Part shown: positions 1 to 6,116 of the stretch, in pieces
Layout of the letters: the number at the start of each line of letters is the position of its first letter
Position numbering within the stretch: the first letter of the stretch is position 1
Assembly: GCA_041624375.1 (NCBI GenBank)
Contig: JBFJVD010000115.1
Coordinates: 1 to 9,385, forward strand
DNA length: 9,385 nucleotides
Direction of reading: 5' to 3'
DNA from: JBFJVD01 sp041624375
Lineage (GTDB): Bacteria; Chloroflexota; Anaerolineae; Anaerolineales; E44-bin32
Program-made: the position numbers and the translations under genes
Notes under the pieces: model-generated
What the model saw: only the letters and a program-made list of their open reading frames with translations
Database searches by the model: none
Told to the model about the DNA's origin: nothing

Positions 1-1043
1 ACCAAGAAGAAGACAAATCGATCGTTAAAGCAGACTGCAGTTCGCGGGTTGCGGGCGCGGGCGCCCGGATCGTCGAAGCTTCGTACCCGGCCTTCGAACA
101 AGAAGGGGAAGCTCCCATTCACACCGGCGTAGGCCTCACTCCAGTCCGTTCGCTCGACGGTACGGCAGTTGTGGCCCAGCGGGTCAACGGCATAGGAGAT
201 GCCTACCTCAACCCCGGGCAGCAGGGACTCAACCATACGATCCGCGCGGTCCCCCTTCGCAGCCAGGACCACATACCCAAACGGGATTGGCACGCTCTCG
301 CCATTCGTAAATACTCGCCGCACCACTCCCCGAGCGTGCTGCGGGTAGCGGTGCAGGCTGGCAGGAGCCTGCAGCTCAACCAGGAATTGGGCCGAGCCGG
401 CACCAGGGCTTGTGTGGGTGTCGTAGTGGGGTGTGAAGATCACGAGCTGATCCCGGCCAACACGCCCGTTGATATCGTCGATCGGAAATTCGCGCTCGCT
501 TGGGAAGACTCGCAGGCGTTGTTCCCCGGGTGGATGGGCGAGGCAGCGCCCCAGAATCGGCTCCCGCCGCTGAGTCCACACAAAGCCGCTGTAGCCGCCC
601 AGCTCCTCGTAGCGCTTCGCATAGGTCCCCGATTGGATTTGCCCACCTTCAGGGATTCCGGATTCCAGGTCGTGGAAGGAACCGTTGATGGCGACGATGA
701 CCCGGCTCCTGGGCCCCCATTCGCCGCCCCACGCATTGAGCGAATCCTGATAGCGGTTCGCCATACCGCTCACCGTTTCCTTCCCATTGGTGATAACGCC
801 GCCGGCGATGGCGCTGTCAATCGTTACGTTGTCGTTCGCACGTTCCATGCGAGCGACAAAGACCCGGTTGGGGTCGGGCAGGCGGAACTCTCGATAGGAA
901 ATTCCGGGAACAAGCCCGGTCCAGTCGGATTGAGCCGCTCCGGTCGGACGCGCGCCCAGCACCAGGGCGCCCACCAGAAGAGTAAGGGCGGTCAGCCCGC
1001 GACGAACCGCAGTTCGATCAGAAAAGCGAGGAGTCCGGTTCAT
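1..1043 (-). CDS. Phosphodiester glycosidase (NAGPA-like) family secreted protein, partial
   Basis: An open frame runs from ATG at 1043 to the left edge with no stop: 347 codons, C-terminus missing. Residues 1-37 look like a Sec signal peptide: basic residues (R10, R14, R15), a hydrophobic core at about 16-30, and a likely cleavage after the Ala-rich stretch near 36. The mature part has family-typical blocks. VIVAINGSF at 115-123 is followed by a Gly-rich PEGGQIQSG segment (131-139). GVNGSFPFLFEGRV lies at 307-320. NPRTAVCF at 332-339 is followed by a beta strand running off the edge. The family name (phosphodiester glycosidase, like mammalian NAGPA) is my recognition of these blocks; in bacteria such proteins are extracytoplasmic and their substrates are mostly unknown. 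Cys338 stands where Gly is more usual after RTA. It is separated from the upstream gene by a hairpin and probably has its own promoter. The opposite strand carries only a shadow frame. Confidence 0.82.
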   Translation of the reverse strand, partial: MNRTPRFSDRTAVRRGLTALTLLVGALVLGARPTGAAQSDWTGLVPGISYREFRLPDPNRVFVARMERANDNVTIDSAIAGGVITNGKETVSGMANRYQDSLNAWGGEWGPRSRVIVAINGSFHDLESGIPEGGQIQSGTYAKRYEELGGYSGFVWTQRREPILGRCLAHPPGEQRLRVFPSEREFPIDDINGRVGRDQLVIFTPHYDTHTSPGAGSAQFLVELQAPASLHRYPQHARGVVRRVFTNGESVPIPFGYVVLAAKGDRADRMVESLLPGVEVGISYAVDPLGHNCRTVERTDWSEAYAGVNGSFPFLFEGRVRSFDDPGARARNPRTAVCFNDRFVFFL

Positions 1044-1054
1044 AAGCGACCCCT

Positions 1055-1083
1055 ATTATCCTCGCGCCGCCCAGCGGCGTCTA
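1055..1083 (-). promoter_or_regulatory. Candidate sigma-70-like promoter for the secreted glycosidase
   Basis: On the minus strand, TAGACG (1083-1078) and GATAAT (1060-1055) are separated by 17 bases, matching the -35 consensus at 4/6 and the -10 consensus at 5/6. The -10 box ends 11 bases before the ATG at 1043. Transcription would therefore begin only a few bases before the start codon, giving a nearly leaderless mRNA. There is only a weak GGGG in place of a Shine-Dalgarno. This is inference from consensus matching. Confidence 0.35.
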
Positions 1084-1128
1084 TGGTGGATTTGGGGGAC
1101 CTCCAGCGCCTGACTCCGGGGATGACGA

Positions 1129-1161
1129 CAACCGGGGCGCCATGACATGGCACCCCGGCTG
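1129..1161 (-). terminator. Hairpin after the methyltransferase/ATP-grasp gene
   Basis: The core arms are 1147-1158 and 1132-1143 with a 3-base loop (1144-1146). The stem extends outward by three more pairs to 1161 and 1129. In the minus-strand transcript the single core mismatch becomes a G-U wobble, whereas on the plus strand it is a C-A mismatch. The structure therefore favours the minus transcript. It starts about 25 bases after the TAG at 1187-1189. The sequence after it is only partly T-rich, so termination may be inefficient or factor-assisted. Confidence 0.55.
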
Positions 1162-1186
1162 AAGTTTCATGTTGAGTCTGCCTGGT

Positions 1187-3109
1187 CTAATTTGCGTGTA
1201 CGGCCTGGCGGACCGGGATCCCGAGCCGACGCTCGGCGGCACGCAGGATCGCCTGAAGCATCTCCGGGTAGCTCATCTGCTCAATTGCGCACATCTTCGC
1301 AAGATGCCCATCCCAGACCCAGCCAGGGTTCGGGTTCACTTCCAGCAGCTTCGGCGTACCGCGCGAATCCAATCGCCAATCGAAGCGCGCATAGTCCCGG
1401 CACTCAAGGCGCTCGAACAGCTTCAGGCAGGAGCGGACGATGAAGTCACGTGTTCCGACCGGCAGGTCCGCAGGAATCGACCGTAGCTGCCAGTACGGAG
1501 AATCCGGGAGCCACTTCGCCTCGTAGCCGCAGATTGGTGGCAGGTCCGGCGGGAGGACGCTGTAGTCTTCCTCAATAATCGGCAGGATCTGATAGTCATC
1601 GGGCGGATTTCCAATGATGCCGACGCTCAGGTCCTTCCCGGTCAGGAACTCTTCGATCAAGATTGGCTTCTCATAGCCAAACTTAGAGCGGATGTTGGAG
1701 ACGGCGCGCAGCAATTCTTCGGGGGTGTGCGCGACGGATCGCTGGGTGATGCCAAAGCTGGAATCGCCAAAATTTGGTTTGACGATCACCGGAAAGCCGA
1801 ACGGCAAATCGAACGTTGAATCCTCCGGCTTGATGAAGGCCGCATCGGGGACGGTGATTTCCATCTCTTGGGCGATGCCGCGGACCAGTGATTTGTCGTA
1901 GCAGTAGGCGAGACACTGGGGTCCAGCGCCTGTATAGGGCAGATCTAGCAGCTCCAGCAGGACGGGAACGTGCAGCTCCTTGCGGGGATCATTCCAGTAG
2001 CCTTCATCGCAGAGGTTGAAGATATAGTCGAACGTGCCACCCTTAAGGTCATCGAGCATCGTTGCGTGCCGGTCCAGGTAGGTAAAGCGATAGCGCCCAT
2101 TCGTGGGAAGCGCCTGTTTGAGACGCTGGACGGTTTCCAGGTCGTCTTCATCGAAGAGCGTCGAGGGCTTGAGCGCATCGGGAAGGCTAGGGTCACCGAA
2201 CAGGACAGCGACGTGCAGATCGATTTTCGGCTGGGAACGACGCTTCCTGGGCGCCTGTGGCGGGGCGACAGCAGTGATGATGAGTCGCTGCTCCATCATG
2301 CCCAAGTCTTGATCGCGCTGTGACTCTGGCTGAAAGGTGCCGTGGACCATGCTGTGGGCGAAGCCCGCCCGATTCAGCAATTGGGTGATCTCCTCGGCGC
2401 TGTAAAGACGTTCCGCATAGAACTGATCGGCGAGAACTCCCTTTTCAGCATGGGTGATGATTTCGCGGGAGATAAGCCGCTCTCCGTCATCGGAAAGGGA
2501 CCGCTCTCGGCATACGAAGTGATCTCGATCGATCCATTCCCAGGCGCGGGCGAGGAAGTTCTGGCGGATGAATTCCCCGTTGGCAACATCGATCAAGATG
2601 CGTCCCCCAGGCTGCAGCACCCGCAAGACTTCTTCCAACACTCGGAGATCGTCATCGACCGATTCGAAGTAGCCGAAGCTGTTCCCCAAGATCATGACGT
2701 AGTCCATGGACTGGTCCGACTGAGGCAGCTTACGAGCATCACCTTCCCGAAAGCGAGTTGGCAAGTCACGCTTGCGCGCGGTGCGTCGGGCGCGCTGGAT
2801 GAGGTAGTGGGAGCGGTCCAACCCCTCGGTTTGCAGGAATCCACGTGCGGCGAGTTCAAGTGTATGTCGCCCCTGCCCACAGCACAGATCGAGGATCTTC
2901 GCCTCCGGGGACGGGCGCAAAATCTCGAGGAAGGTGTCGATTTCCTTGCTCGTGATCCGTGGATCGTCGACCACGTCGCCGTCTGTCTTCAGATAGAGAG
3001 CATTAAAGATGCCTCGCCACCAATCTGATCGGACGTGCTGTTCAAGATTGGGGACAGGCCCTAGCGTTCTTGGCGGGTTGGTCGGGGCGGGTGATTCCTT
3101 CTTGTCCAT
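1187..3109 (-). CDS. SAM methyltransferase / D-Ala-D-Ala-ligase-like ATP-grasp fusion
   Basis: The 640-residue protein has two enzyme domains. Residues about 25-282 are a class I SAM-dependent methyltransferase: motif I ILDLCCGQGRH at 72-82, acidic residue D98 after strand 2, GDARKLP at 123-129, and LQPGGRILIDV at 165-175. A basic linker (about 283-296) leads to an ATP-grasp domain at about 298-630. It shows YTGAGPQCLAYCYDKSLVR (392-410), FPVIVKPNFGDSSFGI (439-454, with K444), ILIEEFLTGKDLSVG (483-497), and the metal-binding set D577, E590 and N592 in FDWR and LLEVNPNPG. This matches the D-alanine-D-alanine ligase group, which joins a carboxylate to an amine through an acyl phosphate. Fusion to a methyltransferase argues against ordinary peptidoglycan Ddl and for tailoring of an amino acid or peptide. 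The ATG at 3109 has GAGGAG just upstream. The LysW-like gene precedes it, with a terminator-like hairpin between. The substrate is not visible from sequence. Confidence 0.9.
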   Translation of the reverse strand: MDKKESPAPTNPPRTLGPVPNLEQHVRSDWWRGIFNALYLKTDGDVVDDPRITSKEIDTFLEILRPSPEAKILDLCCGQGRHTLELAARGFLQTEGLDRSHYLIQRARRTARKRDLPTRFREGDARKLPQSDQSMDYVMILGNSFGYFESVDDDLRVLEEVLRVLQPGGRILIDVANGEFIRQNFLARAWEWIDRDHFVCRERSLSDDGERLISREIITHAEKGVLADQFYAERLYSAEEITQLLNRAGFAHSMVHGTFQPESQRDQDLGMMEQRLIITAVAPPQAPRKRRSQPKIDLHVAVLFGDPSLPDALKPSTLFDEDDLETVQRLKQALPTNGRYRFTYLDRHATMLDDLKGGTFDYIFNLCDEGYWNDPRKELHVPVLLELLDLPYTGAGPQCLAYCYDKSLVRGIAQEMEITVPDAAFIKPEDSTFDLPFGFPVIVKPNFGDSSFGITQRSVAHTPEELLRAVSNIRSKFGYEKPILIEEFLTGKDLSVGIIGNPPDDYQILPIIEEDYSVLPPDLPPICGYEAKWLPDSPYWQLRSIPADLPVGTRDFIVRSCLKLFERLECRDYARFDWRLDSRGTPKLLEVNPNPGWVWDGHLAKMCAIEQMSYPEMLQAILRAAERRLGIPVRQAVHAN

Positions 3110-3117
3110 GGCTCCTC

Positions 3118-3157
3118 AAGAAATAAAAGGCGGGGCGCACCCGCAGGTTGCGCCCCG
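3118..3157 (-). terminator. Intrinsic terminator or attenuator between the LysW-like and fusion genes
   Basis: On the minus strand a perfect 9-bp GC-rich stem (arms 3157-3149 and 3139-3131, 9-base loop) is followed by CCTTTTATTTCTT at 3130-3118, a good U-tract. It ends only a few bases before the GAGGAG ribosome-binding site of the fusion gene. It could simply end the LysW-like transcript, but no clear promoter lies between it and the ATG at 3109. The fusion gene is then probably expressed by read-through, which makes this a candidate attenuator. Confidence 0.7.
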
Positions 3158-3251
3158 GGAACGTCGGCGTGTGTTTTGTTGGTCACTATCAGTGGCTGGC
3201 CATGAGGGCCAGCTTGCACGACGTCTATCCTGTTTGACCCGGAACGAGGAC
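3158..3251 (-). other. Structured intergenic stretch after the LysW-like gene
   Basis: This is the rest of the gap between the LysW-like stop and the terminator hairpin. It holds a perfect 7-bp stem with a 5-base loop (arms 3195-3201 and 3207-3213). Close downstream on the minus strand is a smaller CACT-GAT-AGTG hairpin near 3184-3194. No open frame, convincing promoter or known riboswitch was recognised. Tandem hairpins before a terminator could form a leader structure or a 3' stabilising structure. Confidence 0.4.
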
Positions 3252-3485
3252 TCAGTCGTCGAACTCTTCATCGTAGTCGAGTTCAAACTCCTCATCCTCG
3301 TCATTATAGTCGAAGTCGTCGTCGTCGAATTCTTCCTCTTCCAATACCCAATCCAGCTCAACCGGCGTCAAGCTCACCACTTCAAGATCCGCGCCGCAGG
3401 ATCCACAGCGAGCCTGCTGCCCGAGCTTCACGGTCTTTCCCAATTTTACTTCGCTGTCGCACTCTGGGCAAAGCGATTCCGACAT
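3252..3485 (-). CDS. LysW-like zinc-ribbon protein with polyacidic tail
   Basis: The 77-residue protein opens with CPEC (6-9) and CGSC (27-30), four cysteines spaced as a zinc ribbon. VKLGKTVKLGQ lies between them and ADLEVVSLTPVELDW follows, which resembles the body of LysW, the amino-group carrier of AAA-type lysine and arginine synthesis. Known LysW proteins are about 54 residues and end in a conserved EDWGE-type motif whose last Glu carries the substrate. Here the tail runs on from residue 47 to 77 with 21 Asp/Glu among 31 residues, spaced by aromatics (F53, F58, Y60, F67, Y71, F75), and ends in Asp-Asp. The carrier function is therefore not assured. It may be a specialised carrier, a substrate for the neighbouring ATP-grasp enzyme, or a plain zinc-ribbon protein. 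The ATG at 3485 has a good AAGGAG (3498-3493). No other lysine-pathway genes are in the window. Confidence 0.82.
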   Translation of the reverse strand: MSESLCPECDSEVKLGKTVKLGQQARCGSCGADLEVVSLTPVELDWVLEEEEFDDDDFDYNDEDEEFELDYDEEFDD

Positions 3486-3604
3486 GCTCGTGCTCCTTCG
3501 TTCTACGGTTCTGCGGCACGAAGTGTACGCCGGTGGCGTCGAAATAAGGTGCGGGGAGCGTATAAAAGCTGTCTAAGTGCGCGGAAGATTGTTCAATATC
3601 TGTA
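3486..3604 (-). other. Gap between the response regulator and LysW-like genes
   Basis: This 119-base gap is relatively AT-rich in its middle, with TTTTATACG on the minus strand (3569-3561) as a possible -10 region, but no well-spaced -35 partner was found. The AAGGAG at 3498-3493 is the ribosome-binding site of the LysW-like gene. No hairpin with a U-tract was seen, so read-through from the regulator gene is possible. Confidence 0.3.
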
Positions 3605-4297
3605 TCAGACACCTGGGGATTCGAGATCAAATAGGTAGCCGACTCCGGGAACGGTGTGGATGAATTGCGGCCGCGTTGGATCGGGTTCAACCTTCGCACG
3701 GAGCCGGCTGATGAGGCCTCGAACGAGCTCTCGGCTACCGCCTTCCGTGTAGCCCCATACGCGCTCCACGATCATGTCCCCGGGTAAGACCTGGCCGCGA
3801 TGGGTCATCAGCATGTGGAGCAGGCGGAATTCGAGTTGGGTCAGGCGGCGCGGCCCAGACTCCCCGACCTCCACCGTTCGACGGGAGGGATCGATGCGCA
3901 CTGGCCCTGCATGGATCGAAGGCGCCGCCAGGCTCCCCTGACCGCGGCTGCGTCGCAGAAGCGCACGCGTGTAGGCGATTAATGAGCGTGGTCCGGTCGG
4001 GTAGTCGAGCACGAGGTCGGCGCCGGCTTCAAGGAACGCTTCGACCTGCCGTTCTTTCACATCCTCAAGGAAGATCAGTAACGGCACATCGGTTAGCTCT
4101 CGGAAGCGCTCGACATCGCCCGCTTTGACCTCGGAGGCCTCAAGAACCAGGATCACCAGATCGGTGGGGCTGGCATCCCAGGTTCGAATAGCGGTCGCCA
4201 TATCGACCTTGGGGGCGACGATAAATCCGGCGTGTCGCAGGACGTAACCCAGGTAATCTCGAGTTTCAGGGTCTTCGGCGACGATCGTCGTCTGCAT
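3605..4297 (-). CDS. OmpR-type response regulator with degenerate receiver domain
   Basis: The 230-residue protein has a receiver fold (about 1-118) and a C-terminal OmpR/PhoB winged-helix DNA-binding domain (about 130-226). The latter shows LTQLEFRLLHMLMTHRGQVL, VERVWGY, a recognition helix around SRELVRGLISRLRAKV, and TVPGVGYLFD. In the receiver the acidic pair E8-D9 is kept. However, the phosphoacceptor Asp is Val51 (LVILVLE), the switch Thr/Ser is Leu77, and the conserved Lys before Pro is Tyr99. Phosphorylation by a histidine kinase is therefore unlikely, and none is encoded here. It probably works as a constitutive or ligand-responsive transcription factor. The ATG at 4297 has GAGG five bases upstream. 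It starts 23 bases after the LysE-family stop, so the two are very likely co-transcribed. Its target may be its own region; this is inference. Confidence 0.9.
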   Translation of the reverse strand: MQTTIVAEDPETRDYLGYVLRHAGFIVAPKVDMATAIRTWDASPTDLVILVLEASEVKAGDVERFRELTDVPLLIFLEDVKERQVEAFLEAGADLVLDYPTGPRSLIAYTRALLRRSRGQGSLAAPSIHAGPVRIDPSRRTVEVGESGPRRLTQLEFRLLHMLMTHRGQVLPGDMIVERVWGYTEGGSRELVRGLISRLRAKVEPDPTRPQFIHTVPGVGYLFDLESPGV

Positions 4298-4320
4298 CCT
4301 ATCCTCTTCAGTGAAAGGAT

Positions 4321-4968
4321 TTAGCTTGCCAGGCCGGTGGCGATGAAGCGCAACCCCAGGAACGCCATGAATCCTCCGGTGATGAAGATGAGCCCCCGGT
4401 AGCGTGCCGGGCTCAGCCAGCGTCTACCGGAACTGCTCGCTATCGCGAGCAGGGTATCCCAGAGGTAATCTGCGCTGATGTGTGCCACGTAGAGAATCAC
4501 CGCGCCTGCCGGGATCTGCACCTGAGCCTGCGAAAGGTATCCCGCGGCAACTGTGAACCACCAGGCATACCAGAATGGATTCGAGACTGTGGTAATAATC
4601 CCTAGAGCGAAGAGCGCAGATTGAGAACGAGGCTCTACTTCGGCGCCGGGGTCCGGAAGCCGAAGTGAATGCTGCCACGCGCCACGCAAGTAGTTCGCAC
4701 CCAGGTAGAGAAGCATGAGACCGCCCGCGAGGGCCACTGCTCTCTGGGCCGCCGGAGCAGCGAGATAGCCTGCCAGGCCGACAGCGATCAATCCGGTCAC
4801 CAGCAGCTCGAGGGCTGCGTGTCCAGTGGCCACCAGCGGACCAACGCGCCAGCCATGCCTTGGCGCCTCACTCACGATCGCCGCAGAAACGGGGCCCGGT
4901 GAGACCACCGCTCCAAAAGAAATCACGACCCAGGATAAGAGGAACAACAATAAATCTGTTGGCGACAT
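4321..4968 (-). CDS. LysE/RhtB-family amino-acid exporter
   Basis: The 215-residue integral membrane protein has about six hydrophobic segments (roughly 5-27, 43-70, 76-98, 119-145, 152-175, 190-211), the usual size and layout of LysE-superfamily translocators. The signature SPGP lies at 23-26 in GAVVSPGPVSAAI, and SNPFWYAWW at 129-137 matches the conserved Asn-Pro region in the middle of the family. Members export amino acids or related small molecules from the cytoplasm, driven by the ion gradient. The substrate cannot be read from sequence, so a lysine assignment would be a guess. It is the first gene of a minus-strand run and is followed after 23 bases by the degenerate response regulator. 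The ATG at 4968 lacks a clear Shine-Dalgarno. Confidence 0.88.
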   Translation of the reverse strand: MSPTDLLLFLLSWVVISFGAVVSPGPVSAAIVSEAPRHGWRVGPLVATGHAALELLVTGLIAVGLAGYLAAPAAQRAVALAGGLMLLYLGANYLRGAWQHSLRLPDPGAEVEPRSQSALFALGIITTVSNPFWYAWWFTVAAGYLSQAQVQIPAGAVILYVAHISADYLWDTLLAIASSSGRRWLSPARYRGLIFITGGFMAFLGLRFIATGLAS

Positions 4969-4984
4969 GAGATGCTGCCAACTG

Positions 4985-5014
4985 ACTCTAACAGCAAATG
5001 AAAGCGGATGTAAA
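4985..5014 (-). promoter_or_regulatory. Candidate promoter for the exporter-regulator operon
   Basis: On the minus strand, TTTACA (5014-5009) and TAGAGT (4990-4985) are separated by 18 bases. The -35 match is 5/6 and the -10 match 4/6, with a TG one base before the -10 as in extended -10 promoters. The start codon at 4968 lies 16 bases beyond the -10 box, so the leader would be short. This is inference from consensus only. Confidence 0.35.
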
Positions 5015-5025
5015 GGCGGGGAAGA

Positions 5026-6042
5026 TCAGCCCTTTACGAAGCGCCGCAGGTTGGGGAAGATCAAAGCGCGCCGGTCGGCGCGATCGAGGGAGACCCGGTT
5101 GGCGATCTCGAAGTTGCTCAGGACCTCGCGCAGCGCGCGGACCTGCCAGCTGGGAGGGTCCTCGGAAAAGACAACCAGGGCGGCCGAATAGCGCCCCGGA
5201 ATGAGCAGCAGGGTGAGCCCGCTGTCGGTGCGAGTGGCATACATCTTGCCTTTGCTCGCGCCGGCTTCCGGTGAGCCGAAGGTCCTGAGCAGCGTCATCG
5301 CCTCCTCGGCCTCGGGCGGTAGGACGCCGTGGACATAGAGCTGGTCGCGCGTGGCCAATTCGTAAAGGGCGACGCAGGAGCAGGCTGCCTCGTTCAGCTG
5401 CATCAGGACGGTCGTCTTGCCCTCTTCCAGGACGAGGCGCCATCCTTCGCTTTCCGGATGGCGTTCATACATTTCGAGCGCGGAAAGTCGCTGTTCAATA
5501 TAGTGGCTTCGGATCGCCTCGAATTGCGTGCGATTGATATCACCGGCCTGCAAGCGACGATCCAGATCGTGTAGCTTGTTTTCGAGTTCTCGTAGCCGCG
5601 CCCGAAGCTCTGGCGGTGCGTGCATCGGCTGCGGAACGGCTGACTCGATCAGGGGCTGTGTGGGCTCGGGATCGGCCGGCAAGACAGCCGCCGGCTCTTC
5701 GTCTTCGGTTGCAGTGGGCTGCCCGCGCCGCAAGAATTCGAGACGCGCCAGCTTCTCGCGATGGAACTCGCGCACCGCCTTTAGCTGGCCCGCACTGATT
5801 TGCCCGTCGCAAAATGCGATGGCCGCGTCCAGCAGGCGTTTCTCAGCGCGCGCTGCCTGCTCTTGTGCTTCCTTAAGTGCAAGATCGTCCGCCTCGGGTG
5901 GCCGGAGCATCTGGTCCGTTTCCGGTTCACGGTACATGGTTTCTCTATCATACGGATTCATGAGGGGTTGATCGACAGGACGCTTGTACCATTTGTGAGG
6001 AACTGGGCGCGTGAACGTCTGCACCTCGCGGTATACTCTCAT
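5026..6042 (-). CDS. Uncharacterised protein, duplicated helical module plus roadblock/LC7-like domain
   Basis: I do not recognise a named family. Numbered from a possible TTG two codons earlier (6048), the 340-residue frame shows three parts. A charged helix (about 52-76) runs into a short module at 79-104 with the pattern G-x-I-x3-Q-x3-A-x-R and a final LE. A Pro/Glu-rich linker (109-146) follows. Then a coiled-coil-like helix (147-165) runs into a second copy of the module at 167-192. Residues about 203-318 alternate strands and helices (TTVLMQLNEAACSCVALYEL, GLTLLLIPGRYSAALVVF) in a way that recalls roadblock/LC7 domains, which dimerise and often bind small GTPases or sense polarity. No signal peptide or membrane segment is present. 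The start is uncertain: ATG at 6042, 5961 or 5937 and TTG at 6048 are in frame, none with a good ribosome-binding site. It is divergent from the lipoprotein gene. Confidence 0.75.
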   Translation of the reverse strand: MRVYREVQTFTRPVPHKWYKRPVDQPLMNPYDRETMYREPETDQMLRPPEADDLALKEAQEQAARAEKRLLDAAIAFCDGQISAGQLKAVREFHREKLARLEFLRRGQPTATEDEEPAAVLPADPEPTQPLIESAVPQPMHAPPELRARLRELENKLHDLDRRLQAGDINRTQFEAIRSHYIEQRLSALEMYERHPESEGWRLVLEEGKTTVLMQLNEAACSCVALYELATRDQLYVHGVLPPEAEEAMTLLRTFGSPEAGASKGKMYATRTDSGLTLLLIPGRYSAALVVFSEDPPSWQVRALREVLSNFEIANRVSLDRADRRALIFPNLRRFVKG

Positions 6043-6099
6043 CCGCAAGCGGCCCAGTGAGTCTGGATCTCGATCGCTGACGGGACGGCTCGCTTGAAT

Positions 6100-6107
6100 G
6101 GAGGAGG
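6100..6107 (+). promoter_or_regulatory. Ribosome-binding site of the lipoprotein gene
   Basis: GGAGGAGG lies nine bases before the ATG at 6117, supporting that start. The 74-base divergent gap (6043-6116) must hold the lipoprotein promoter or its downstream part. A TATACT at 6032-6037 is a possible plus-strand -10 box but lacks a good -35 partner. Confidence 0.6.
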
Positions 6108-6116
6108 ACGAGGGCC

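Noticed and set aside
171..1145. Long plus-strand open frame of 324 codons
   Set aside because: It lies antisense to the phosphodiester-glycosidase-like frame. Its translation has no recognisable domain and is rich in Arg/Pro/Gly/Ala as shadow frames in GC-rich DNA are, and no good ribosome-binding site was seen.
2342..3028. Plus-strand open frame of 228 codons
   Set aside because: It is fully antisense to the methyltransferase domain, whose motifs are unmistakable. No family features were seen in the plus translation.
1187..3109. Housekeeping D-alanine-D-alanine ligase (ddl)
   Set aside because: The ATP-grasp domain is of this type, but fusion to a methyltransferase and the neighbouring LysW-like gene make a standard peptidoglycan role doubtful, so no gene symbol was given.
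3252..3345. Trinucleotide-like GTC/TCG repetition suggesting a microsatellite
   Set aside because: It is explained by runs of Asp and Glu codons in the acidic tail, and the units are irregular.
3009..3638. Plus-strand open frame of 209 codons
   Set aside because: It covers the intergenic gaps and is antisense to the LysW-like gene. Its Val/Leu/Phe-rich stretch is simply the complement of the Asp/Glu codons of the acidic tail, not a membrane segment.
5528..5971. Plus-strand open frame of 147 codons, Ser/Arg/Ala-rich
   Set aside because: It is antisense to the linker and repeat region of the roadblock-like gene, and its composition is what a GC-rich complement gives.
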